64,000 nt of DNA from Bacteroides thetaiotaomicron VPI-5482. GTDB taxonomy: Bacteria; Bacteroidota; Bacteroidia; Bacteroidales; Bacteroidaceae. The notes below the pieces were generated by a model, which was not told the origin of the DNA, did not search any database, and saw only the letters and a list, made by a program, of their open reading frames with translations. The stretch spans positions 5,022,001 through 5,086,000 of the forward strand of contig NC_004663.1 of NCBI RefSeq assembly GCF_000011065.1, in the 5' to 3' direction. Positions 43,533 to 52,268 of the stretch are shown one piece after another (the first letter of the stretch is position 1; each line of letters starts with the position of its first letter). A program made the translations under genes and the position numbers.

Positions 43533-44630
43533 ATGACTCTTTATCCGAAATTAATATTGGATGCGCTGGCAACGGTGCGTTATCCCGGTACGGGAAAGAA
43601 TTTGCTGGAAGCGGAGATGGTCGCCGATAATCTCCGCATTGATGGCATGGCGGTTAGCTTTTCATTGATATTTGAAAAACCGACCGATCCGTTCATGAAA
43701 TCAATGCTGAAGGCTGCTGAAACAGCTATCCATACATATGTATCACCGGATGTGCAGGTAACTATTACAACGGAAAGCAAGCAGGCAGCCCGTCCGGAAG
43801 TGGGCAAACTGCTTCCGCAAGTAAAGAATATAATCGGTATCTCTTCCGGTAAGGGAGGGGTAGGCAAATCTACCGTATCCGCAAATCTGGCGGTGGCTTT
43901 GGCTAAGTTGGGCTACAAGGTCGGTTTGCTTGATGCTGACATTTTCGGTCCTTCCATGCCGAAGATGTTCCAGGTGGAAGATGCCCGTCCGTATGCGGAA
44001 AAAATCAATGGACGTGACTTGATTATTCCGGTAGAGAAATACGGTGTAAAACTGCTTTCTATCGGTTTCTTCGTTGATCCGGATCAGGCTACACTTTGGC
44101 GTGGCGGTATGGCGAGCAACGCATTGAAGCAGCTGATTGGCGATGCCGATTGGGGGGATCTTGATTATTTCCTGATTGACCTTCCTCCCGGCACAAGTGA
44201 CATTCATCTGACTGTTGTCCAGACGTTGGCAATGACGGGGGCAATTGTTGTTAGTACTCCGCAGGCGGTAGCGCTGGCGGATGCCCGCAAGGGAATCAAT
44301 ATGTTTACGAATGATAAAGTGAATGTGCCTATTTTAGGACTAGTTGAGAATATGGCTTGGTTTACGCCTGCCGAACTGCCGGAGAATAAGTACTATATCT
44401 TTGGTAAGGAAGGAGCCAAGAAACTGGCGGAAGAAATGAATGTGCCTCTGCTAGGTCAGATTCCTATTGTACAAAGTATCTGCGAAGGTGGGGACAATGG
44501 TACTCCGGTGGCGCTGGATGAAGATACGGTAACCGGTCGCGCTTTCTTGTCATTGGCTGCCAGCGTAGTTCGTCAGGTAGATCGCCGGAATGTGGAGATG
44601 GCTCCGACTAAGATTGTAGAGATGCATTAA
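43533..44630 (+). CDS. Mrp/NBP35-family P-loop ATPase (Fe-S carrier type), without CxxC
   Basis: 365 residues. An N-terminal MIP18/DUF59-like domain (about 1-85) precedes the deviant Walker A ISSGKGGVGKSTVSANLA (about 106), then GLLDADIFGPSMPKMF and FLIDLPPGTSDIHLTVVQ. The family (Mrp, ApbC, NBP35) carries Fe-S clusters for transfer to targets. The usual CxxC following VENM is absent: this protein reads VENMAWFTPAELPENKYY. It may bind a cluster differently or not at all. It converges with the tonB gene at a 40-bp palindrome. Confidence 0.92.
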   Translation: MTLYPKLILDALATVRYPGTGKNLLEAEMVADNLRIDGMAVSFSLIFEKPTDPFMKSMLKAAETAIHTYVSPDVQVTITTESKQAARPEVGKLLPQVKNIIGISSGKGGVGKSTVSANLAVALAKLGYKVGLLDADIFGPSMPKMFQVEDARPYAEKINGRDLIIPVEKYGVKLLSIGFFVDPDQATLWRGGMASNALKQLIGDADWGDLDYFLIDLPPGTSDIHLTVVQTLAMTGAIVVSTPQAVALADARKGINMFTNDKVNVPILGLVENMAWFTPAELPENKYYIFGKEGAKKLAEEMNVPLLGQIPIVQSICEGGDNGTPVALDEDTVTGRAFLSLAASVVRQVDRRNVEMAPTKIVEMH

Positions 44631-44656
44631 TAAGTGCTCTTATTCTATTTATTCTA

Positions 44657-44696
44657 AACACAAAAGAGGCTGGTTTAAACCAGCCTCTTTTGTGTT
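44657..44696. terminator. Bidirectional terminator, perfect 40-bp palindrome
   Basis: 44657-44676 is an exact reverse complement of 44677-44696. The centre can open to a small loop. Outer AAAA/TTTT segments give U-tracts on both strands, between convergent mrp and tonB genes. Confidence 0.92.
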
Positions 44697-44698
44697 GT

Positions 44699-45556
44699 TT
44701 ATCGTAGTCTAAACATGATAGGGATAGTATATTTCACGGAAACAGGTACTCCATTATTTTCTCCCGGTTCCCATTTGGGCATATTGCTGATGATGCGGAG
44801 AGCTTCTGCATCCAGCGTTGGAGAGACACTGCGTACCACTCGTGCATCTGTTATCTGACCATCTTTTCTCACAATGAAAGTCACAATGACTCTTCCTTCT
44901 TCTTTTTGTTTGGCTGCGTTTTTCCAATACGTAATGTGCTGTTTCAGATACTGATCCAGTTCTCCTTGTTCTTTGGGAAACCTCGGCATCTTTTGTGCAG
45001 TCATAAAGACCTTGTCGGTAGTACTGTCAGGTTGTTGTTCTCCTGTTGCTTTGGTGGTAGCTGCAGGGGTTGGGTGAAAATTAATTGGAAGGGTAAACTT
45101 TACGTTGACCACTTTTCCATCTTTTTTTCCCGGTGTCCAGGTTGGCATAGCTGTGATGGCTTGAATAGCTTGTTTATCCAGTTCCGGATGTAAACTGCGG
45201 ACTACGGCTACACTGGTGATTTCTCCTTTTTTGCTGATGACAAATTGAGTAATCACACGTCCTGCTATACCAAGTTTCTGCACTTCTTCCGGGTATTGAA
45301 TGTTTTCTCCCAGATATTTGAATAAGGCTTGGGTGCCTCCGGGAAACTTAGGCATTTCGTCTACTGCTTCATAGATTGTTTCATCTTTATCTTTGTTGTT
45401 ATCGTTAATGATTAACGAATCAACATTTGAAGTGAACGCTTCCGTTGGTTGCACTTTAGCTTCCGCATAATGGCAGAAACCGAGACTGAACGCGATTAGT
45501 GCTAAGAGGAAAGGACGTTTCGTTCCGTTCGCTCTTGATAGTTGTTGGTGTTTCAT
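44699..45556 (-). CDS. Energy transducer TonB-like protein with two TonB C-terminal domains
   Basis: 285 residues. A hydrophobic N-terminal segment (about 15-33, LLALIAFSLGFCHYAEA) may be a membrane anchor or signal peptide. Two TonB_C-type domains follow: about 60-150 (EMPKFPGGTQALFKYLGENI ... GRVITQFVISKKGEI ... MPTWTPGKKDGKVVNV) and about 180-285 (KMPRFPKEQGELDQYL ... GRVIVTFIVRKDGQI ... MPKWEPGENNG). The Pro-rich periplasmic linker of classical TonB is missing. It is the last gene of the BlaI-BlaR1 cluster, 47 bp after the TlpA-like gene. A role in envelope signalling rather than TonB-ExbBD transport is possible. Confidence 0.87.
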   Translation of the reverse strand: MKHQQLSRANGTKRPFLLALIAFSLGFCHYAEAKVQPTEAFTSNVDSLIINDNNKDKDETIYEAVDEMPKFPGGTQALFKYLGENIQYPEEVQKLGIAGRVITQFVISKKGEITSVAVVRSLHPELDKQAIQAITAMPTWTPGKKDGKVVNVKFTLPINFHPTPAATTKATGEQQPDSTTDKVFMTAQKMPRFPKEQGELDQYLKQHITYWKNAAKQKEEGRVIVTFIVRKDGQITDARVVRSVSPTLDAEALRIISNMPKWEPGENNGVPVSVKYTIPIMFRLR

Positions 45557-45603
45557 TTTGTTGTATGCTTTTTAGTTAATTGTTACTCTTTGATTAGATG
45601 ATC

Positions 45604-47526
45604 TTACTTTTCCAATGCTTTCATCAATTGTTCTTTCATGGTGTCCACTCCGGGGAATCCGGTTTGTTTATAAGTGATGTTTCCTTCTTTGTCAATAACA
45701 AAGTAAGTAGGAACGCCCCGGATACTGAACTTCTCACGCAGATAGCTCCACTGTTCATCCGTCACACGGAAATGTTCTCCGTGAATGTCAGGAATCATGT
45801 TTTTCCAGGTTCCCAGTGGAGACGTTTCACCTGTGATGTAAAGGTAGATAATGTCTTTGTCTTTCAGTTCTTCTTTCATCGGGAGAATCTGTTTGTTGGC
45901 AGACCGGCATGGACCACACCATGTTGCCCAAAAATCAACTAACAGCGTATGTCCCCGGAATTTGGAGATAATGGAGGGGAATAAATCTTCATTCGAAACT
46001 TCTCCTGTCTCATTAACGGTGAATCCTGTTTTCTTCTTGTTGATTTCTATTTGTTTCAGCAGGTCGTTGTTCATAGCCAGAGCCATGTCGTTGTATGCTG
46101 CGGGCATCGTTGACAGTTCTGCCTTTTGCTTATCGTTAAGTGGATTGAGATCTCTCATGGAGACTCCAATCATCTGTGCCTTCAGATTTTGTATTAAGTA
46201 ACTGGCAGCTGTATGATTGCTCAGACTCTTAAGAATCTTATCATCTATACCTATACGGCGTATGATGTCAAACAGTATCGGGTATCTGCTGTTGTAACAG
46301 GCTTTAGGTGAAAGGATATACGTGAAGTCCTGAAGACTTTCATAATATCCTTGCGGAATATCAATCTTAGTCTCGGCATAGTATTTATTTGCTTTTTCTC
46401 CTTCCAGCCCATTCGTCATGATATGAACTAATTTCAAGTTCCTTTCAGTTTCGATAATCTTTAGTGCGGCAGACAATTCGAGGTCTGTATTAATAATCTC
46501 CTTATATGCAGGGCTTCCTTTCGACTGTGTGATTTGTTTTCTGAACTCAGGGAGTCGGGCAAGTATTTGAGCTTTATATTCTTCAGCTGTTTTACCATTC
46601 AGCTTTTTAATCTGTTGTTGGTATTCTTCATAACTATTACCTTCAGTGAAACTGAAACTCATAGGATGATCAGCCAGCTCTTGCTGTACTCCGGCTAAAT
46701 AACCTCCGTAATAGATTTCTTTTCCGTATGGCTTTTCTGCTTGGCGGAGATGTGACTGCTTGCGGGCATTTTCGCGAAGATTGATAACGACCGAAGTGGT
46801 TTCTCCCGGTGCTAATAAGTAGCTGACAGCTCCAAAAGGAAACCTGATCATGCATGGGGTGACCATGAAGACATTCATCTCATGATAAAACGTTCCGTCA
46901 TCCTGGATGCGGATTTTTCCTTCCTGAGCTTCGTCTCTTATTACATCTTGAAAATAAAGACTGCCTTTGTTGGGCATCCCTTTTTGGTAGTCAAGGATTC
47001 TTCCTTTGAGAATTGCTTTGGCGTATTTAACGACTGGTTCGGGCAGCGTCGTTTTATGGTCTGCTTTGGTGACTGTAACGTCTTTAGGCAGTTTGAACTT
47101 GCTGAATGTTTTCTTGTCCAGCTGTATGCCCCATATCTTATATGCTCCCTCAAAGTCTCCTTCAGAGAAATCCAGGCAAGTCACGTTTTGAGGAATGGGT
47201 GGGAAAGTTAATTGGAATTCGGCTTCGCCGGATTCGGGCATCCAGAACTCTTTGTCCAGTGTAATGCCGATTCCCTTCCGGACAGGGTATAGGTTGCCAT
47301 TGTTGTCTTTCAGTACACTGCCGGTTGCGATCTTTATCCAGTATTTGGGCCGATAGAAAGCTTTGATATACACAGTGGTGACTGTGTCACTCATGACAAT
47401 TTTGTCTATCTCTATACTTGAGGAACTCTGAGCTAAAAAGGGAGGACGTTCTACGATTCTGTCTTTAGCTTGTGTCATACAAAGTATGCTTAGCAGCAAA
47501 CTTATCATTAATGCGAATCTTTTCAT
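45604..47526 (-). CDS. Periplasmic TlpA/ResA-like thioredoxin-domain protein
   Basis: 640 residues with a signal peptide (MKRFALMISLLLSILCMTQA). Residues 25-490 have no motif that I recognise except a likely beta-rich N-terminal part and a helical middle region. About 500-640 is a TlpA-like thioredoxin fold: LLVDFWATWCGPCRSANKQI with the CGPC active site, GVPTYFVIDKEGNI with the cis-Pro, and FPGVDTMKEQLMKAL. It should reduce or isomerise disulfides in the envelope. It lies between the BlaR1-like and TonB-like genes on the same strand, after an intergenic hairpin. Confidence 0.9.
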   Translation of the reverse strand: MKRFALMISLLLSILCMTQAKDRIVERPPFLAQSSSSIEIDKIVMSDTVTTVYIKAFYRPKYWIKIATGSVLKDNNGNLYPVRKGIGITLDKEFWMPESGEAEFQLTFPPIPQNVTCLDFSEGDFEGAYKIWGIQLDKKTFSKFKLPKDVTVTKADHKTTLPEPVVKYAKAILKGRILDYQKGMPNKGSLYFQDVIRDEAQEGKIRIQDDGTFYHEMNVFMVTPCMIRFPFGAVSYLLAPGETTSVVINLRENARKQSHLRQAEKPYGKEIYYGGYLAGVQQELADHPMSFSFTEGNSYEEYQQQIKKLNGKTAEEYKAQILARLPEFRKQITQSKGSPAYKEIINTDLELSAALKIIETERNLKLVHIMTNGLEGEKANKYYAETKIDIPQGYYESLQDFTYILSPKACYNSRYPILFDIIRRIGIDDKILKSLSNHTAASYLIQNLKAQMIGVSMRDLNPLNDKQKAELSTMPAAYNDMALAMNNDLLKQIEINKKKTGFTVNETGEVSNEDLFPSIISKFRGHTLLVDFWATWCGPCRSANKQILPMKEELKDKDIIYLYITGETSPLGTWKNMIPDIHGEHFRVTDEQWSYLREKFSIRGVPTYFVIDKEGNITYKQTGFPGVDTMKEQLMKALEK

Positions 47527-47584
47527 ACGATTAGGCTTTTATCTCCAACAAATGTAATCATATTATTGTAATTATCTATGCGAA

Positions 47585-47631
47585 AACAGAAAAAGGAGCA
47601 GAATCGTTTACGATTGCTCCTTTTTTCTGTT
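47585..47631 (-). terminator. Hairpin between BlaR1-like gene and TlpA-like gene
   Basis: Arms 47585-47600 and 47615-47631 pair closely, with an inner AATCG/CGATT. T-runs occur on both sides. On the minus strand this lies after the BlaR1-like stop and before the TlpA-like start, so it may split the cluster into two transcription units. Confidence 0.75.
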
Positions 47632-47670
47632 ATTTACTTGTTAGGGGAATAATGATATTTTCGGTTTTGC

Positions 47671-49500
47671 TTATTGAAGTCGGAATGTAATAGGGAATGT
47701 ATATTCTACGGCAACGGCTTGTCCGTTCTGTTTTCCCGGTTCCCACTTAGGCATACCCCGCACTACACGAATCGCTTCAGCGTCCAACCATGCCGACGCG
47801 CCTTCTAATATTTTTATATTCGACACGTTACCGTCTTTTCCGATGACAATCTGGACCAGCACTTTTCCTTGTTCCTTATTCTGCTGGGCCATAGTCGGAT
47901 ATTTTATATTTTTGGCTAAGTAGCGCATTAATCCCTCCTGTCCTCCGGGAAATTTAGGCATCTCGTCTACGACTTTGAAAGTTGGTTCATTATTGGGTGT
48001 GGCTTCTTTAGGACCATAGCCCACCACTACGACCTCTTCAAACTTTTCTATTGCTACTGCTTCGGGTGTTTCTGCCGGTTTTGCAGGTTCCGGACCGGAC
48101 AGACGGAAAGTTACGGGAACCGTAAATCTTACGTTCACAGCTTGTCCTCTTTGCTTGCCGGGTTTCCAATTAGGCATGGCAGCAATCACTCGTTCAGCTT
48201 CCTTGTCAAGATAGGGGTCTACGCCTCGAACTGTTTTAACGTCGGAAATACTACCGTCTTTTTTGACTACGAACATCACAATCACACGTCCTTGCTTTCC
48301 ATTTTCATGAGCTGTTGCCGGATATTTGATGTTCTTGGCGAGATATTCCATCAATGCTGATTGTCCACCGGGGAAGTCGGGCATTTCTTCTACAACTTCA
48401 AATACGACAGAATCATTTACAGTAGCACTTTTAACGGGTGCCGGAGGGGGAGGAGGAGCTACCTCTTTTGTTTTCTGCATTCCTTTTTTATCCTGTAATG
48501 TCGCTACTCCCGTCATTCCATCGGGAAGTTCCGGACCATTGGCGAGTTCGGTTTGCGAAACACCTTGTTCTTCCGGTGCTGCCATCATTTCTTTGGCAAA
48601 TTCTTTCGTTGTACGAGCTACTACTTCGATGTTGCTGATAATCATCAACAGGGCAGCCAAGGGAAGGAACATCAGATATTTAGTCCTTCCTATTTCTTTG
48701 GTTCTTCGTTTATTCATCATTTTGATACGATTTTTAAGTGGTAAAACATTGAAACTATTAGATAAATTTGCTGCAGCCTTGTGATGTGCCAGTCCCAGCA
48801 AGTGGTACTGGTATGATTTACTATCATGTCCCGTCTCTAATACCCGGTGATCTGCCATGTATTCCAGATTACCTCTGACTTCCCGTTTCATCAGCCAGAC
48901 GAAGGGATTGAACCAGCAGAAAGTACACATAATCTCGCTGACGAGTACATCTGCTGAGTGATATTGGCGGGCATGAGTCTCTTCATGCGTGATTATTTCG
49001 CTGATCTCGGATTCTGTATGCGATTCCGGATGTATGAATATCCAGTGGAAGAAGGAAAAGGGGCCTGTACCTTTCTTTAATATGTGTACACGTGATCCTT
49101 GTATCGTGCTTTTCGGGCATAGGAAATGCAATCGTATGATACTGCCCAGCTGGATCAGGAAGCGTAGGGCAAGAAGTAATACACCGGTCCAGTAGATAAA
49201 TCCCAGAATTTGTGGGATTAGCTCCTGCCAGTTGGCCGTTGTTTCCTGTGGTGCCTCGATGATTTGCTCCGGAAGTATGATCGTAGCATAAAGATCTGCC
49301 ATTGCCACCATCGGCTCCTGCTCCTTTATCCACTCTTGAATATTCAGTAAGGGATAGAGCAGAGAGATGCCAAAGAAGCATAACAGAGCGGTCCGTCGCC
49401 AGTGGAAGAAGGTGTCTTTATGAAAAAACAACCGATAGAAAGCGTAGAACAATGCGATGGCTACGTTTATCTTTAAGAAATAGGCAAGTTCCGGAGTCAT
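47671..49500 (-). CDS. BlaR1-like M56 membrane peptidase fused to two TonB C-terminal domains
   Basis: 609 residues. The N-terminal third has about four membrane segments and an M56 zinc protease domain with HEETH (in ITHEETHARQYHSADVLVSE, near residue 171) and CTFCWFNPFVW. Another membrane segment (about 275-295, YLMFLPLAALLMIISNI) follows. The outer part is not a beta-lactam sensor but two TonB_C-like domains: VVEEMPDFPGGQSALMEYLA and KVVDEMPKFPGGQEGLMRYL, each ending MPNWKPGKQ/MPKWEPGKQ and a beta-strand. It is paired with a BlaI repressor 17 bp upstream, so it should cleave BlaI on a signal. The signal is presumably sensed at the envelope by the TonB-like domains; this is inference. Confidence 0.92.
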   Translation of the reverse strand: MTPELAYFLKINVAIALFYAFYRLFFHKDTFFHWRRTALLCFFGISLLYPLLNIQEWIKEQEPMVAMADLYATIILPEQIIEAPQETTANWQELIPQILGFIYWTGVLLLALRFLIQLGSIIRLHFLCPKSTIQGSRVHILKKGTGPFSFFHWIFIHPESHTESEISEIITHEETHARQYHSADVLVSEIMCTFCWFNPFVWLMKREVRGNLEYMADHRVLETGHDSKSYQYHLLGLAHHKAAANLSNSFNVLPLKNRIKMMNKRRTKEIGRTKYLMFLPLAALLMIISNIEVVARTTKEFAKEMMAAPEEQGVSQTELANGPELPDGMTGVATLQDKKGMQKTKEVAPPPPPAPVKSATVNDSVVFEVVEEMPDFPGGQSALMEYLAKNIKYPATAHENGKQGRVIVMFVVKKDGSISDVKTVRGVDPYLDKEAERVIAAMPNWKPGKQRGQAVNVRFTVPVTFRLSGPEPAKPAETPEAVAIEKFEEVVVVGYGPKEATPNNEPTFKVVDEMPKFPGGQEGLMRYLAKNIKYPTMAQQNKEQGKVLVQIVIGKDGNVSNIKILEGASAWLDAEAIRVVRGMPKWEPGKQNGQAVAVEYTFPITFRLQ

Positions 49501-49517
49501 ATCGATAAAGTTTCAGT

Positions 49518-49883
49518 TTATTTTTCTTTTCCTTTCTCTATCAGTTCGATAATGTCCTTAAGGTCATCCGTAGATATCTTCTGGTCCTTTGCAAAGAAAG
49601 AAACCATTTCCTTATAGGAGTTCTCGAAATAGTTGCGGACAACTCCACTCATGAAGTGGCGTTTGTATTCATTTTCACGAATAGAGGGAGTATATTGGTA
49701 GGTATTCCCTATATGTTTCGATTTAACGTATCCTTTCCGTTCGAGATTTTTCACGATGGACGCAACGGTGGTATAAGGTGGTGCCGGTTGCGGAAACTTG
49801 GATACGATGTCCTTTACGAAACAGTCTTGTAACTCCCAAATGTAGATCATTACTTCTTCTTCTTGTATAGTTAACTTTTCCAT
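49518..49883 (-). CDS. BlaI/MecI/CopY-family transcriptional repressor
   Basis: 121 residues. The winged helix opens LTIQEEEVMIYIWELQDCFV and contains PAPPYTTVASIVKNLERKGYVKS (split at residue 20), the usual BlaI recognition helix region; the C-terminal half dimerises. Such repressors are inactivated by cleavage by their partner protease, here the BlaR1-like gene just downstream. The promoter carries a palindrome between its two elements, which suggests autorepression. The target is unlikely to be only beta-lactamase, since none is present. Confidence 0.94.
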   Translation of the reverse strand: MEKLTIQEEEVMIYIWELQDCFVKDIVSKFPQPAPPYTTVASIVKNLERKGYVKSKHIGNTYQYTPSIRENEYKRHFMSGVVRNYFENSYKEMVSFFAKDQKISTDDLKDIIELIEKGKEK

Positions 49884-49912
49884 GGAGATGATGTTTAATT
49901 ACGATTCTTTCG

Positions 49913-49943
49913 CAAAGCTACGAATATTTCGTAATAAAGCAAT
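49913..49943 (-). promoter_or_regulatory. blaI promoter with candidate BlaI operator
   Basis: On the minus strand TAGCTTTG (49913-49920) is a perfect -7 element, with ATTG (49940-49943) 19 bp upstream. The palindrome TACGAATATTTCGTA (49919-49933) fills the gap between them. A second inverted pair, ATTACGA/TCGTAAT (49898-49904 with 49929-49935), spans the -7 region. Confidence 0.65.
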
Positions 49944-50278
49944 AGCTAGTCGGTTAAATATTGTAAATGCCTGTTTGGAATGGGGTGATTTGCGGGTAAA
50001 AGCCCCTAATTCTCGTAAGCATGAAAATAATGTGGATAAACGTTATATTCATCCAAATAAGCAATCTTTAGGACATTTAGGTGAACAAAAAGCCTATCGT
50101 GGCTTTTTTATATAAAATAAATGAAATACTTTTGTAGAGTATAATAGAACGTATGTTAATAAAAGGAGAGTGCGTTTCAACACAAAGCAAAGCTTGAAAG
50201 ATTCCCCGTACTCGATAATGAAGCTATTAACTATGCAGCCCGGAGGGAGGAGGGAGGCAAACTAAAAAAATGACTGAT
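49944..50278. other. Intergenic stretch with a hairpin and the promoter of the beta-barrel gene
   Basis: No credible gene. A hairpin AAAAAGCC/GGCTTTTT (50087-50094 with 50101-50108, loop of six) with T/A runs could terminate either strand. TACTTTTG at 50127-50134 is a perfect -7 element for the gene at 50279, giving a leader of about 140 nt that includes a purine-rich GGAGGGAGGAGGGAGG at about 50240. Confidence 0.6.
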
Positions 50279-50839
50279 ATGAAAAAAGGTTTGATTTTTG
50301 TGCTGTTTGCACTTGTTTCTATCGTTTCTTATTCTCAGATTTCCTGGAATGCTAAGGTAGGTATGAACATGAGTAATTTCACAGGAGACGCTGATACGGA
50401 CATGAGAGTAGGTTTTAATGTTGGAGTGGGAATGGAATATCAGTTTACTGATATGTGGTCTATTCAGCCTTCGTTGATGTTTACTCAGAAAGGTGCAAAA
50501 CTGGGTGATATCAAGGCTAATCCGATGTACCTGGAACTGCCGGTAATGGCTGCTGCAAGATTTGCTGTGGTAGACGGACAAAATGTAGTTGTAAAAGCCG
50601 GTCCGTATCTGGCATGCGGTATTGCCGGTAAATACAAGATGAATGGCGTTAAGGAAGATTTCTTTGGTGACAACAGCGGAGGTAAAAGATTTGACTTCGG
50701 ACTTGGAGTGGGTGTTGCTTACGAAATCAACAGATTCTTTGTCGACCTGACCGGAGAATTTGGTTTGACTAAAGTGTATGATGCCAGTGGCTCTCCTAAG
50801 AACATCAACTTCTCTATCGGAGTAGGTTACAAATTCTAA
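50279..50839 (+). CDS. Outer-membrane beta-barrel protein (PorT-like)
   Basis: 186 residues from ATG 50279; an ATG nine bases upstream is in frame and is an equally possible start. The signal peptide is MKKGLIFVLFALVSIVSYSQ. The mature protein is a series of amphipathic strands (WNAKVGMNMSNFTGD, RVGFNVGVGMEYQF, PSLMFTQKG, LELPVMAAARF) and ends with aromatic GVGYKF, as expected for a small beta-barrel. Its function is not predictable. It is monocistronic with a clear terminator. Confidence 0.85.
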   Translation: MKKGLIFVLFALVSIVSYSQISWNAKVGMNMSNFTGDADTDMRVGFNVGVGMEYQFTDMWSIQPSLMFTQKGAKLGDIKANPMYLELPVMAAARFAVVDGQNVVVKAGPYLACGIAGKYKMNGVKEDFFGDNSGGKRFDFGLGVGVAYEINRFFVDLTGEFGLTKVYDASGSPKNINFSIGVGYKF

Positions 50840-50871
50840 TTGAATTATATTCTCTTTATAATACCATTCAT

Positions 50872-50909
50872 AAAGTCCTCTGCCCAATAGATGGAGCGGA
50901 GGACTTTTT
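50872..50909 (+). terminator. Terminator after the beta-barrel gene
   Basis: A 9-bp stem AAAGTCCTC/GAGGACTTT (50872-50880 with 50899-50907) with an 18-base loop runs into TTTTT. Confidence 0.85.
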
Positions 50910-51008
50910 CATTTCCTCCCATAAAGAATTTTCTCTTCCTATAAAGAAAAACGATGTATACTTCCGAAGAAGCACACATCGTACTAAACTCTCTCCCTTT
51001 TAATTGTC

Positions 51009-52268
51009 TCAATCGGTCATCTGTTTGGCCAGATTCTCTTTTTCTTTCAGTTCTTTATATCTCTCTATGGCGTGTTTCCGGCTCATCAGTATTTGCCAGC
51101 GGTATACCCAGCAAGTGGTGAGGAAATAAACGCCTGCTTGTATCCACAGTGCCTTGTATTCAAAGGCGACTTCGCTTAAAGTAGCTCCCATATTATTGAT
51201 CTTCACAAAGCCGTTGATGCCGAATGTGGACGGGAAAATGTAAGAAACATATTTCCAGAACGGAGGAATGGCGGCTCCCGGCCACGAGATACCGGAAATA
51301 AACAGCAGCGGTACGGAAGTGAATACAAAAATCAGCATACAGGTTTCCCGGTTGCGAATGGCGATGGAGGTGGTCATTGCAAAGAAAATGCAGGCTGCCA
51401 GATAGGGGGCGACAAATAATACCAGTGAACCGGGTTGCCCGATTTGGTTGAGGCTGAATAGTCTTGGCACGATATGCAGCACGTAAAATGATACCAGTAC
51501 GTACACAAGGAAGTAACTTAGCCCCTTGCCAAGTACAATTCGCAACGTTCCGTTATAATGCCGGTTGATGGGGACAAGGTCTTTAAACCGGTTGTTTTCC
51601 CGGGCAGTTCCTGCTGCCAGTCCGATTCCGAGCAATAGCGTTTGCTGTATGATCAGCACCAATACGGCAGGAATCAGGAAAGCGGCAAAACCGGCTGTAG
51701 GATTAAAGATGGAAATCTCTTCATATTCTATCGGATAACCGGTGATTTCGTCCTGTCGCTCGGTCGTGTTCCCGCTACGCGCGATCTTTATATCTTTATT
51801 CATATCCAGTGATACGGCCGTATTGGCGATCAGCATGGATTTATAGTACAGCAATCCGCTCATGTCGCAATAGATGCTGACTTGCGTCTGTTTCCCTTTG
51901 GCGATGTTGTCGCTGAAATCAGATGGGATATAGATGATGCCGTATGCAAGCCGGTTCTTCAGCATTTGCTTGGCTTCTTCCATATCGGCACAATAGGCAA
52001 CAATCTGAATGTCCGGTGTGGCATCCACCTTCCGGAGATATTCGCGGCTCAGGGATGAATGAGAGTCATCGACTACAACGGCCGGAACTTCTCGTACTAC
52101 TTCATTGTCATAGATAAAGCTGTACAGTAACGGATAGCCCAGTGGGACGAGGATAAAGAAAATCAGTACCCCCTGGTCGCGGAAAGTTGTCTGAAACTCG
52201 CGCTTCCAGATATAAAACAGGTCGTTGATGCCTTGGGCTATCTTGTCTTTAAATTTTATATCTTTCAT
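51009..52268 (-). CDS. ABC-2 type transporter permease
   Basis: 419 residues. The first membrane segment (about 28-50, FRDQGVLIFFILVPLGYPLL) is followed by a large external domain (about 50-210: VVVDDSHSSLSREYLRKVDA ... YGIIYIPSDFSDNIAKG), then five membrane segments (about 220-400). This is the YbhR/YhhJ/DrrB-type ABC-2 permease layout. The start overlaps the stop of the upstream permease (TGATG), so the two are translationally coupled and probably form a heterodimer. No ATP-binding subunit is present in the operon. Confidence 0.92.
   Translation of the reverse strand: MKDIKFKDKIAQGINDLFYIWKREFQTTFRDQGVLIFFILVPLGYPLLYSFIYDNEVVREVPAVVVDDSHSSLSREYLRKVDATPDIQIVAYCADMEEAKQMLKNRLAYGIIYIPSDFSDNIAKGKQTQVSIYCDMSGLLYYKSMLIANTAVSLDMNKDIKIARSGNTTERQDEITGYPIEYEEISIFNPTAGFAAFLIPAVLVLIIQQTLLLGIGLAAGTARENNRFKDLVPINRHYNGTLRIVLGKGLSYFLVYVLVSFYVLHIVPRLFSLNQIGQPGSLVLFVAPYLAACIFFAMTTSIAIRNRETCMLIFVFTSVPLLFISGISWPGAAIPPFWKYVSYIFPSTFGINGFVKINNMGATLSEVAFEYKALWIQAGVYFLTTCWVYRWQILMSRKHAIERYKELKEKENLAKQMTD

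Noticed and set aside
49882..50115. 77-codon plus-strand ORF divergent from blaI
   Set aside because: It overlaps the blaI start codon, promoter and a hairpin; the sequence has no family resemblance.
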